DNA of 12,893 nt from Candidatus Dadabacteria bacterium RIFCSPHIGHO2_12_FULL_53_21 (GTDB lineage: Bacteria; Desulfobacterota_D; UBA1144; Nemesobacterales; UBA2774): NCBI GenBank assembly GCA_001775255.1, contig MFCJ01000140.1, positions 392 through 13,284 of the forward strand, in the 5' to 3' direction. How positions within the stretch are numbered: position 1 is the stretch's first letter; each line of letters opens with the position of its first letter. A model generated the notes under the pieces. That model worked only from the letters and a program-made list of their open reading frames with translations. It was not told the origin of the DNA and did not search any database. The translations under genes and the position numbers were made by a program. Shown in pieces: positions 6,947-12,893 of the stretch.

Positions 6947-7679
6947 CGAGGCAATAAGCCGATGGTCCTATCTTTCGGTCCCGGCCGGCGTGTTCATCGC
7001 GAGCCTTGCGGGAAGCACCCACTGCGCAGTGATGTGCGGCCCGATCGCGGTTACCGTGCACAGCAGGATCGGCTACCTCCCACTCTATCACCTGGGCAGG
7101 CTCGCGAGCTACCTCTCGCTCGGCGTATTGGCGGGACTGCTCGGAGAGAAGTTCCTGAGTAACAACTACCCGATCGTCTCCAGGGTCTCTCTCATCATGC
7201 TATCGCTCTTCCTTATCTATACAGGTTACAATCTCACGAGAGGGAAACATCTAGAGCTTGTACCCGCGAGGCTCATCACGTCATTGCTGACGGGACCCGC
7301 GCGCTGGTCGCTAACGCAGAAAAAACCGCTCGCGTCGTTCACGCTCGGTCTCGTGAACGGGTTCGTACCCTGCGGATGGGTTTATATATTCGTTATAGGC
7401 GCGGTAGCCGTGAAGAACCCTCTTTACGGCGGAGTCATGCTCTTTATATTCTGGCTTGGCACAATACCCGCATTGTCCCTCTTCCCGATCATATATAAAA
7501 AGTCGATAAGTATTGCGCCGAGAAAGGTAACCCTCATTGCGGGGATTATATTGATATCCGCGGGGCTCGCCAATTTCGCAATCCACATGGTCCCGTCCAG
7601 GGTAATTGACCACAGCAGCTCTATATGCGCCGCGGGCGGCGGAGTATCCGAAAGCGGCTACTCACATGAAGACAAGTAA
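6924..7679 (+). CDS. TauE/SafE-like (DsbD_2/UreH_2-type) membrane protein of the cbb3 operon
   Basis: This polytopic membrane protein of 251 aa has about six hydrophobic segments. It belongs to the group usually named sulfite exporter TauE/SafE or DsbD_2; homologues often accompany cbb3 oxidase assembly genes. The first helix carries GSTHCAVMCGP, with His33, Cys34, Met37 and Cys38 forming a HCxxMC motif suitable for Cu(I) or thiol chemistry. A second conserved NGFVPCGW places Cys150 in a later helix, as in DsbD/CcdA-like proteins. The C-terminal tail has one more Cys (SSSICAAGGG) and ends polar. The start is TTG at 6924, supported by GGAGGAGG at 6907-6914, so the gene overlaps ccoG by 23 nt. 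The family name should not be taken as proof of sulfite export. Copper handling or electron transfer during oxidase maturation is an inference from motifs and operon position. Confidence 0.85.
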   Translation: MSDLSQFSEAISRWSYLSVPAGVFIASLAGSTHCAVMCGPIAVTVHSRIGYLPLYHLGRLASYLSLGVLAGLLGEKFLSNNYPIVSRVSLIMLSLFLIYTGYNLTRGKHLELVPARLITSLLTGPARWSLTQKKPLASFTLGLVNGFVPCGWVYIFVIGAVAVKNPLYGGVMLFIFWLGTIPALSLFPIIYKKSISIAPRKVTLIAGIILISAGLANFAIHMVPSRVIDHSSSICAAGGGVSESGYSHEDK

Positions 7680-7713
7680 TCCGGGCACGGAATCGAACGG
7701 GGTCCCTGATTAC

Positions 7714-7748
7714 ACGCTCATCCCGGTTTCACGCGGGAGGGCGTTTAT
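7714..7748 (+). terminator. Probable intrinsic terminator of the cbb3 operon
   Basis: The left arm ACGCTC-A-TCCCG (7714-7725, with a bulged A at 7720) pairs with CGGGAGGGCGT (7734-7744). This makes 11 pairs including one G-T, around an 8-nt loop. A short TTTAT follows on the plus strand. The hairpin sits 34 nt after the last operon stop and 17 nt short of the convergent regulator's stop. The T run is short, so efficiency is uncertain, and there is no T run on the minus-strand side. Confidence 0.55.
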
Positions 7749-7761
7749 AGATATGAATCCC

Positions 7762-9117
7762 TTACTCAACCCCGTACTGTTTTAACTTCCTGTAAAGCGT
7801 ATCTCTCGAGATGCCGAGAACGTCGGCGGCCTTTGACTTGTTGCCCTTGCATTCCCTTAGCGCCTGCTCGAGCGCAAACTTCTCGAGCCTGTCGAGCGCA
7901 AGGATCTGATGCTCCGAGCCCTTCGGCTGCTGCCAGAGCAGGTGTTCCTTGAGCTCCTTTTCCGTTATGGTGTTCTTGCCCGCGGGTATGACCGCAAGGA
8001 TACCTTCTATCAGGTTCTCCAGCTCCCTTATATTCCCCGGAAAATGGTAATTGTAGAGTGAGCTGAACGCCCCTTCGGAAAGCCCCTTAACCTTTTTCGA
8101 GTATTTATTGTTGAACCTGTTAATGAAGTGGTCTATGAGAAGTGGTATATCTCCTTTCCTCTCCCTCAGCGGCGGAAGCTCTATCACTATGACGGCGAGC
8201 CTGAAGAAAAGATCTTCCCTGAGGTAGGTCTTTTTGAGATCCTCTATCGAGTGGTTGCTGGCGGCTATCACCCTCACGTCGAGCGATATCTCCTGCGTAT
8301 GCCCGATAGGCCGCACCTTATATTCCTCGAGCACTCTCAGCAGCCTGACCTGGAGCTCTTTAGGCATCTCGCCTATCTCGTCGAGAAATATTGTCCCCTT
8401 GTCCGCCGCGGCGAATAAACCCTCATGATCCCTCACCGCTCCTGTGAAGGCCCCTTTCCTGTACCCGAATAGCTCGGACTCGAGAAGGTCTCTCGGTATA
8501 GCCCCGCAGTTTATACCCATGAAGGGCTTTCCCGCCCTCTCGCCCCGGATGTGTATCGCTTTAGCGAGAAGCTCCTTTCCGGTGCCAGTTTCGCCCACTA
8601 TGAATACGGGCGCGTTGCTATGCGCAGCTGCGGAAGCCCTCTCGAAGACCGACTTCATCAGCTTGGAGCCGCTGATTATATTGTCGAAACCGTACTTCTC
8701 CGAAAGAAGCACACTCAATGTGCTGACTTTACTCTCGAGCTCCTCCGCTTTCCTGATCATGTCGAGTTTATTCAGAAGTATGTCCTTATCGAAAGGCTTC
8801 GTGATAAAATCCTTCGCGCCCCGCTTTATAGCCTCGACTGCTGTCTGCACGGTGCCCTGCCCTGTGACCATGATGATCGTTGTTTCGGGTATGATCTCCT
8901 GAAATTTTTCCAGCAGGGTGAAACCGTCCATAAGCGGCATCACGAGATCGAGCAGCACGAGGCCGACCCTCTCGTCTTCAGATGCCCGCTCAAGCGCTTC
9001 GTTTCCGGAATACGCGGTAACAACATCATAGCTATTACGGAGGAGCAGCTCTTTCACAGCTTCAACGAATTCCTTGTCGTCGTCTACGACAAGCACTTTG
9101 AATTTTTCAGGGCTCAC
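7762..9117 (-). CDS. NtrC-family sigma-54-dependent response regulator
   Basis: This cytoplasmic DNA-binding activator of RNA polymerase with sigma-54 has 451 aa. Residues 6-120 are a receiver domain with Asp12, Asp13, phospho-acceptor Asp57, Thr85 and Lys107. Residues about 150-375 are an AAA+ domain. It contains Walker A GETGTGK (175-181), the sigma-54 contact loop GAFTGA (222-227) and Walker B FLDE (Asp246, Glu247). An arginine-finger-type region is also present (REDLFFRL, PPLRERKGDIP). The last ~40 residues are a Fis-type helix-turn-helix (KGNKSKAADVLGISRDTLYRKL). All activator motifs are intact. The start is GTG at 9117, overlapping the kinase stop by one base (TAGTG), with GAGGAG 8 nt upstream. 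The regulator is co-transcribed with the kinase and must be its partner. Targets are unknown; I found no convincing sigma-54 promoter in the window. Confidence 0.96.
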   Translation of the reverse strand: MSPEKFKVLVVDDDKEFVEAVKELLLRNSYDVVTAYSGNEALERASEDERVGLVLLDLVMPLMDGFTLLEKFQEIIPETTIIMVTGQGTVQTAVEAIKRGAKDFITKPFDKDILLNKLDMIRKAEELESKVSTLSVLLSEKYGFDNIISGSKLMKSVFERASAAAHSNAPVFIVGETGTGKELLAKAIHIRGERAGKPFMGINCGAIPRDLLESELFGYRKGAFTGAVRDHEGLFAAADKGTIFLDEIGEMPKELQVRLLRVLEEYKVRPIGHTQEISLDVRVIAASNHSIEDLKKTYLREDLFFRLAVIVIELPPLRERKGDIPLLIDHFINRFNNKYSKKVKGLSEGAFSSLYNYHFPGNIRELENLIEGILAVIPAGKNTITEKELKEHLLWQQPKGSEHQILALDRLEKFALEQALRECKGNKSKAADVLGISRDTLYRKLKQYGVE

Positions 9118-10664
9118 TATTGCTGCTCCTCGGAAAATATTGGAAGTTTGATCGTAACGGTAGTACCCTCCCCTTCCTTGCTCTTTATGGAAATCTCGCC
9201 GCCGTGGTCGCTTATGATCCGTTTTGCGACGGAGAGGCCAAGCCCCGTGCCCATGCCAGCAGGCTTCGTCGTAAAAAAGGGCTCGAACACGTAAGGAATA
9301 ATCTCTTTGGGAATACCGTCCCCGGTATCGTTTATCGTTATTACTGCGAAACCCGGCACTTTAACGCCCGATGCGGTTAAAGTGAGTGACCCGCCTCCGG
9401 GCATTGCGTCGACTGCGTTCATTATGGTATCGGTGAACACGAGGTGAAGCAAGTTCGTGTCGGTGAGTATCATTAAATTATCTTCCGTATCCACGAGCAC
9501 ATCAATGATCTTCTTTTTGAGAAGAGGCCTGATGAGGTCGACCGACTCGGTCAGAATGGACGCCGCGTCCTCGGGGCTCTTTTCGCTTATGGGGTTGCCG
9601 ACAAACTTGAGGAGCCTCTGTATCACTTTCTGGCCGTAGAGGATCTGTCTTTCAATCGAATCCAGTTTCTCCAAAATCCCCTCACATCCCGGTATATTCG
9701 ATACGTCTTCTTTGAGCATCTGTACCCTGAGCAGCATGGATGCGAGCGGAGTGCCCATGTGATGGGCGAAACCTTCAGCCATCCTCCCCACTATCTGGGA
9801 TTTCTCGAGCTCTATTATTTTCTTTCTCATCGCTACTCTTGCGGAAATGTCCCTCACCGTCTCGATGAACCTCCCGCCGCCGTGGCTCATATAAACGAGG
9901 CTGATGCTCACAGGGACTCTCCTGCCGTCTTTTTTCATCAATTCCGTCTCGAAGTCCGTAACCGAAACACCCTCTTTCGCATTTCTCAGCTTCGCCGTAA
10001 AGCTCTCCCTGTGTTCAGGCGTGATTATTTCCCAAATGTTCCCGATTTCCCCATTTTCGCTGCCGGTAAAAAGTACAAGCCCCGCCCTGTTTACAGATTC
10101 GATCCGGCCGTCGCCGTCAAAAAGCAGTACGGCATCGGATGTATTTTCCATTATCCCGCGGAGTCTCTCTTCCCCTTCCCGCAGCAGCCTCTCGGCTAAT
10201 TTCCTCTCCGTAATATCGACCAGGGTGCTGAGCACCACGAACCCGTTTTTAGTCTTCACGGGATTGAGGCCTATCTCTACCGGGAACTCGGTACCGTCCT
10301 TCTTCCGGGCGAAAAGATCACGCCCTTTCCCCATCGGTCTTGCGATCGGCGACATCATGAACGTATCTCTGAATACGGAATGAGCCCTGCGGTAGCGTTC
10401 CGGGACGAGAATCTCGATACTTTTTCCGAGAAGCTCCCCGTTCCCGTATCCGAGCGTCGCACTTACGAGGGAATTCACGAATACAATCTTCCCGGTCTCG
10501 TCCGTCATGACTATCCCGCTGGGTACGGATTCGACTATGAAGCTGTAATTGTTCCCGAATAATCCGCTCTCCCCGCCGTCCTGACTTTCATATGATTTGA
10601 TCTTCTCCCGGAGCTCTTCCAATTCCACAGCAAGCTCTTTCTTTGTCTTTTTCAGGTCATTCAT
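9117..10664 (-). CDS. Soluble PAS-PAS sensor histidine kinase
   Basis: The 515-aa kinase has no membrane helix or signal peptide, so it senses a cytoplasmic signal. Residues 1-28 form a charged coiled coil. PAS domain 1 covers about 42-150 and ends with the DITERK linker. PAS domain 2 covers about 168-275 and ends DISARV. A dimerisation helix carries the H-box GFAHHMGTPLASM, with His301 the expected phospho-site. The HATPase domain shows an N-box (Asn416 in TIMNAVDAM), G1 DTGDG (446-450), F-box FEPFFTTK (460-467) and G2 GMGTGLGLSV (470-479). All ATP-binding motifs are intact. The H-box has HHMGTP where NtrB-like kinases more often read HEINNP. The ATG at 10664 has only a weak upstream ribosome signal. 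The downstream partner is the NtrC-type regulator. PAS ligand (haem, flavin or small molecule) cannot be told from sequence; a redox or oxygen role near the oxidase operon is only a guess. Confidence 0.94.
   Translation of the reverse strand: MNDLKKTKKELAVELEELREKIKSYESQDGGESGLFGNNYSFIVESVPSGIVMTDETGKIVFVNSLVSATLGYGNGELLGKSIEILVPERYRRAHSVFRDTFMMSPIARPMGKGRDLFARKKDGTEFPVEIGLNPVKTKNGFVVLSTLVDITERKLAERLLREGEERLRGIMENTSDAVLLFDGDGRIESVNRAGLVLFTGSENGEIGNIWEIITPEHRESFTAKLRNAKEGVSVTDFETELMKKDGRRVPVSISLVYMSHGGGRFIETVRDISARVAMRKKIIELEKSQIVGRMAEGFAHHMGTPLASMLLRVQMLKEDVSNIPGCEGILEKLDSIERQILYGQKVIQRLLKFVGNPISEKSPEDAASILTESVDLIRPLLKKKIIDVLVDTEDNLMILTDTNLLHLVFTDTIMNAVDAMPGGGSLTLTASGVKVPGFAVITINDTGDGIPKEIIPYVFEPFFTTKPAGMGTGLGLSVAKRIISDHGGEISIKSKEGEGTTVTIKLPIFSEEQQ
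9126..9131 (-). promoter_or_regulatory. Ribosome binding site of the response regulator
   Basis: On the minus strand GAGGAG lies in the 3' end of the kinase gene, 8 nt before the GTG at 9117. It supports this GTG start and translational coupling to the kinase. Confidence 0.6.
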
Positions 10665-10712
10665 GCCGAGAACATCCAGGGGATAAGTATTTAAAAGATA
10701 TTTTTGAATTTA

Positions 10713-10729
10713 AGATGAGAATATCATCT
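10713..10729. repeat. Inverted repeat over the candidate -10
   Basis: AGATGA (10713-10718) and TCATCT (10724-10729) are perfect 6-bp arms around a 5-base centre GAATA that contains most of the candidate -10 of the kinase operon. This arrangement would suit a repressor operator. It could also be a small hairpin downstream of the GNAT gene, although no T run follows. Confidence 0.45.
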
Positions 10730-10746
10730 AATGCGGGGAGTTACAA
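10718..10746 (-). promoter_or_regulatory. Candidate sigma-70-type promoter of the kinase-regulator operon
   Basis: Read on the minus strand, TTGTAA (10746-10741) and TATTCT (10723-10718) are separated by 17 nt. The -10 is preceded by TGA, an extended -10 pattern. Each hexamer matches consensus at 4 of 6 positions. Transcription would begin near 10710, giving a leader of about 46 nt to the ATG at 10664. Position and spacing fit well, but the hexamers are only moderate. Confidence 0.35.
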
Positions 10747-10756
10747 TCTATGCGGC

Positions 10757-10767
10757 GACAATTTGTC
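10757..10767. repeat. Short palindrome between GNAT stop and kinase promoter
   Basis: GACAATTTGTC is a perfect palindrome with 5-bp arms and one central base. It begins two bases past the GNAT stop codon and lies upstream of the candidate -35 of the kinase operon. One central base is too few for a hairpin loop, so a protein-binding site is more likely than a terminator. Chance occurrence is also possible. Confidence 0.3.
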
Positions 10768-10768
10768 A

Positions 10769-11353
10769 TTATTTACTGCCATAAACGTAGGTATAAAACT
10801 CGAACCTGCGCTCCCAGTTCTGCAGGTCGTAGGAAGCGATCACGAGGTCCTTCTGCTCATTCGTAGCCTCGTCCAGCACATAATAGTTAAGCACGGTTTC
10901 CGGCTCAAACCCGTAATGGCCGAGAATCTTCTTGAAGCTGACGTTGTCCGGGATGTACCTCACGATTATCTTCTGGAATTGGTGTTTGAGCCCTTCATAG
11001 AGAAGCAGGTTGAACATCTGGGAACCGAGACCATTTCCCCTGTACTCCGGATGGACCACCAGCTTCACCTCGGCGGCATGGGGCCAGTAAAGCCCCTGGG
11101 TGTGGAGCGTGCCTTTCGCGATGACTTCTTTCTTGCAAACAGTCACGAGCTCGACCACCTTCTCGTAATTAGGGTTCATGAACCAGTTTTCGAGGGATTC
11201 CCAATTCGTAACGTCGTCTTTAAAAATAATGAGGTCTTCTCTGGGTATTGTCGAAAAAAACTTCTGAACGATTTCCCAGTCCCCCTCAAGAAGCGGCCTG
11301 ATAATAACGCTGCTTTTATCTTTGAGCAAAAACTCTTTTGGATACCCTATCAT
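10769..11353 (-). CDS. GNAT-family N-acetyltransferase
   Basis: This 194-aa protein has one GNAT fold and uses acetyl-CoA to acetylate an unknown acceptor. The opening VIIRPLLEGDWEIVQKFF followed by IPREDLIIFKDDV (about residues 16-48) resembles the beta1-alpha1-alpha2 part of GNAT modules found alone or attached to protein lysine acetyltransferases. Motif A is VKLVVHPEYRGNGLGSQMF, with the acetyl-CoA pyrophosphate loop R105-G-N-G-L-G110. Motif B region is VRYIPDNVSFKKILGHYGFEPE (about 131-152). No signal peptide or membrane helix is seen. The start ATG at 11353 lacks a clear Shine-Dalgarno sequence. An AT-rich stretch near 11450-11470 may hold the promoter, but I found no well-spaced -35. 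The gene is 104 nt upstream of the kinase gene on the same strand; the candidate promoter between them suggests separate transcription. Substrate cannot be predicted. Confidence 0.9.
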   Translation of the reverse strand: MIGYPKEFLLKDKSSVIIRPLLEGDWEIVQKFFSTIPREDLIIFKDDVTNWESLENWFMNPNYEKVVELVTVCKKEVIAKGTLHTQGLYWPHAAEVKLVVHPEYRGNGLGSQMFNLLLYEGLKHQFQKIIVRYIPDNVSFKKILGHYGFEPETVLNYYVLDEATNEQKDLVIASYDLQNWERRFEFYTYVYGSK

Positions 11354-11375
11354 CGTTGATAATTAACTTGCAAGG

Positions 11376-11439
11376 AGCATACCAAGTGAGAAGTCGGCCA
11401 CTACAAGTGTGCAGATGCGGTCTCCGGCTCACCCATGCT
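11376..11439 (-). repeat. Possible structured leader upstream of GNAT gene
   Basis: Outer arms AGCAT (11376-11380) and ATGCT (11435-11439) pair, then GTGAG (11386-11390) with CTCAC (11428-11432). The two blocks are separated by a 5/2-nt internal loop. Inside lies a small hairpin CACT-ACA-AGTG (11399-11409). On the minus strand this would form in the RNA leader ending about 23 nt before the GNAT start codon. The stems are short, so this is weak evidence of function. Confidence 0.25.
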
Positions 11440-11496
11440 GATAGGAGTTTCCGCGGATAATACAGTATAATTCGATGTCAGACCCATATTAGAAAC

Positions 11497-11536
11497 GCAT
11501 TGGCGTAGAAGGGAGACCCGATTGCATTTTGGCGTA
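11497..11536. repeat. Imperfect direct repeat pair GCATT(TT)GGCGTA
   Basis: GCATTGGCGTA at 11497-11507 and GCATTTTGGCGTA at 11524-11536 share 11 bases, differing by a two-T insertion. The shared TTGGCGTA cores start 29 nt apart, close to three helical turns. They could be paired regulator sites or a duplication remnant. Confidence 0.35.
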
Positions 11537-11541
11537 TCCTA

Positions 11542-11578
11542 ACAGGATTGTCGTAATATAAGACACACGACATCCTGT
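11542..11578. repeat. 12-bp bulged inverted repeat with a competing hairpin
   Basis: ACAGGAT-T-GTCGT (11542-11554, bulged T at 11549) pairs with ACGAC-ATCCTGT (11567-11578), 12 pairs around a 12-nt A/T-rich loop. The AGGAT at 11544-11548 can instead pair with ATCCT at 11536-11540 across a 3-nt loop. The element is 53 nt downstream of the LssY_C stop on the minus strand. No T run follows on that strand, so it is not a standard intrinsic terminator. It may be an operator, an RNA processing hairpin or a mobile-repeat remnant. Confidence 0.5.
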
Positions 11579-11630
11579 GCCCGGGCAGCGTCCGAGAGAC
11601 AGGCACGATAAGGCTCACGCGGTCTTTAAA

Positions 11631-12893
11631 TCAGTCGGGTTTTATAGGAGCCGGAGCGGCCGGCTTCCCCTGTTTTCTCCCGGCGCTCATGGCTTTGATG
11701 AACTCGATGACCTCAGCGCCGTTCTCCCCGGCCCACTCCCAGTCAAAGAAATCGAGCTCGTTGAGCGTAACAGGGTCATCGCCGAAGACGAATACGGCCC
11801 GGTAACCGTCGGTCCACCAGGACTGCTTCATAAAATTCCTGTGCGGGTCATCCGGCGTCGAGGGTCTTATACCCGTAATATATCCGAATTTCTCGACGCC
11901 TCCCGAAAAAAGAAGGTCCTGCACGAGGTACGTCCTCGCTTCATCCAGATCGGGGTCTATCGCGTGAGCCGACAACCAGGGCGTCCTGAAAGTGAAGTAG
12001 GAGCCTACGTCCCGGCTCACCGACCCTATCCACACGTCCATGCCTTTATACCGGACGGGCATGAGCCAGAGGCGGAGGTGGTTCCGCTCGTGTATCGTCG
12101 ACCGCGCCTTCTGAAGCCCGATGTCCTGGGCCCTCTTATATACGAAGACGCTGCTCATGGGAGAGGTCCTGTATCTCGCTCCCGAAAAATAGGCCTTGAA
12201 GGCTCTCAAGCCGGAGCTAACTGAAATAGGCTCGGTGACGTCCCATCCCCTCCTGATGAACGCGGAGATTATGTTGTCCGTATCCCCGATGACGAAGAAG
12301 TTGAGCGCGTCGTTCTCTCCGGTGCCGTCCTTTCTGGTAGCGCAGCACGGGACGGCCTCGAGTACCTTTCGGAGCTCCTCTTCGGTCTCGTAATTAACAT
12401 ATTCGTCCTTCTTGTATAGAGAGTCCCAGTCTACCCTCTGGTAATCGAGCTTTATTCCGGGTATGACGAAATAGAACACGAAGTTTTTTTCCTGCTCCTC
12501 TCCGTAGATGCTTACGTTCAGGTACTTGATGCCCGGGTCCCAGTTCGTGTAAAAGAACCCCGACAAGACCCCTCCGGCCGGAATCTCCCTCTTGATGCTG
12601 TGCTTGTTGAAGTACTCGTTCATTTCCTCATTGACGGGACTCGCATAGCTGTAGTTCGTATACGCAGCCTCGTTCGGGGAATAGTATCCGGGGTCCGTCG
12701 CGACGTAGATCAGGGTGACGGGCTTGTCCGTTGTGTTGCCGATTTCAAGCCATACGGGCTGAATACCGTTTCGGGCGAGGTTGACTCCGAATATCCTCTC
12801 GCTCTCATAATCGCTCAGCACGACCGCCGAGACCGATATTCCGTCTTCCGACTGGGTCTCCGCCCTGACTTTAAACGGCACATCCTTTGCCGG
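11631..12893 (-). CDS. LssY_C-domain protein, 5' partial
   Basis: The frame runs from the window edge to TGA at 11631-11633; 420 residues are visible. A GTG at 12881 is in frame, but the codons before it (reading PAKD) stay open and no ribosome site is visible. The N terminus, probably a signal peptide or lipoprotein leader, therefore lies outside. Counting the 12881 codon as residue 1, residues 1-140 form a beta-rich part (VWLEIGNTTDKPVTLIYV). Residues about 190-375 match the LssY C-terminal domain. Its marks are QDIGLQKARSTIHERNHLRLW (252-272), MDVWIGSVSRD (281-291) and SAHAIDPDLDEAR (304-316), with conserved His264, His268 and His306. The tail (GKPAAPAPIKPD) is low-complexity. The biochemical role of LssY_C is not established; an envelope location is inferred. 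The gene is followed by 277 nt of non-coding sequence and shows no operon link to the GNAT gene. Confidence 0.8.
   Translation of the reverse strand, partial: PAKDVPFKVRAETQSEDGISVSAVVLSDYESERIFGVNLARNGIQPVWLEIGNTTDKPVTLIYVATDPGYYSPNEAAYTNYSYASPVNEEMNEYFNKHSIKREIPAGGVLSGFFYTNWDPGIKYLNVSIYGEEQEKNFVFYFVIPGIKLDYQRVDWDSLYKKDEYVNYETEEELRKVLEAVPCCATRKDGTGENDALNFFVIGDTDNIISAFIRRGWDVTEPISVSSGLRAFKAYFSGARYRTSPMSSVFVYKRAQDIGLQKARSTIHERNHLRLWLMPVRYKGMDVWIGSVSRDVGSYFTFRTPWLSAHAIDPDLDEARTYLVQDLLFSGGVEKFGYITGIRPSTPDDPHRNFMKQSWWTDGYRAVFVFGDDPVTLNELDFFDWEWAGENGAEVIEFIKAMSAGRKQGKPAAPAPIKPD

Larger units (their letters stand above)
11354..11630. other. Non-coding gap with several repeats
   Basis: This 277-nt stretch lies between the LssY_C gene and the GNAT gene, both on the minus strand. 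It holds no credible ORF, tRNA or known riboswitch that I recognise. It contains a foldback at 11376-11439, a pair of direct repeats at 11497-11536, a bulged inverted repeat at 11542-11578 and a 10-bp palindrome (TGCCCGGGCA) at 11578-11587. It must carry the GNAT promoter and leader, and probably the 3' end of the LssY_C transcript. Minus-strand TATACT and TATTAT hexamers occur near 11455-11470 without a good -35. Confidence 0.6.

Noticed and set aside
7457..7473. Sigma-54-like TGGCAC in the SafE-like gene
   Set aside because: The -12 element after the required spacing is CCGCA, not TTGCA/T, and the site is inside coding sequence with no gene to drive. Other TGGCAC occurrences also lack a -12.
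7689..7698. tRNA T-arm-like GTTCGATTCC on the minus strand
   Set aside because: The flanking bases do not form a T stem, and no anticodon or acceptor arms are present.
7666..7785. 39-codon ORF (ATG 7666 to TAA 7785) bridging the convergent gene ends
   Set aside because: It has no good ribosome binding site, overlaps the end of the SafE-like gene, the terminator hairpin and the regulator's 3' end, and matches no family I know.
11387..11464. Plus-strand mini-ORF (25 codons) after an AAGGAG at 11372-11377
   Set aside because: Short, GTG-started, no recognisable product, and antisense to the GNAT leader; chance is the simplest explanation.

Overview
The window looks like a mid-GC bacterial chromosome segment. 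Codon use is rich in AGG and ATA. The genes encode a microaerobic or aerobic respiratory chain branch, a sigma-54 two-component pair and some accessory genes. The fused CcoN-CcoO oxidase subunit, single-haem CcoP and NtrC-type regulator would suit Desulfobacterota, Nitrospirota, Dadabacteria or a related lineage. The sequence alone does not fix the taxon. I see no insertion sequence, phage gene, CRISPR array, rRNA or tRNA.

Region 1 (1-7679, plus strand) is one tightly packed cbb3-type cytochrome c oxidase operon. Its order is ccoI (copper P-type ATPase, 5' end outside the window), ccoS, ccoNO (fused catalytic and monohaem subunits), ccoQ, ccoP, ccoG and a TauE/SafE (DsbD_2-like) membrane protein. 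CcoI moves copper for the CuB centre. CcoS and CcoG are assembly factors. CcoNO, CcoQ and CcoP form the enzyme. The SafE-like protein probably belongs to the copper or redox side of assembly. Neighbouring genes overlap or lie within 13 nt of each other. ccoQ is easy to miss because its frame has no ATG, GTG or TTG before its membrane helix; a strong Shine-Dalgarno sequence points to an ATC start at 4752. No ccoH/fixH gene is present in the window. A bulged hairpin at 7714-7744 probably ends the operon.

Region 2 (7762-10664, minus strand, convergent with the oxidase operon) is a two-gene unit. A soluble PAS-PAS histidine kinase is followed, with a one-base overlap, by an NtrC-family sigma-54-dependent response regulator. 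A candidate promoter lies just upstream of the kinase. Its -10 sits inside a small inverted repeat, and a second palindrome lies further upstream.

Region 3 (10769-12893, minus strand) holds a GNAT acetyltransferase, a 277-nt non-coding gap and the C-terminal part of an LssY_C-domain protein that runs off the window edge. The gap has several repeats: a foldback near the GNAT start, a spaced pair of direct repeats, and a 12-bp bulged inverted repeat with a competing alternative hairpin.

The most unusual items are the hidden non-canonical-start ccoQ and the structured gap at 11354-11630. I found no convincing wholly new system.
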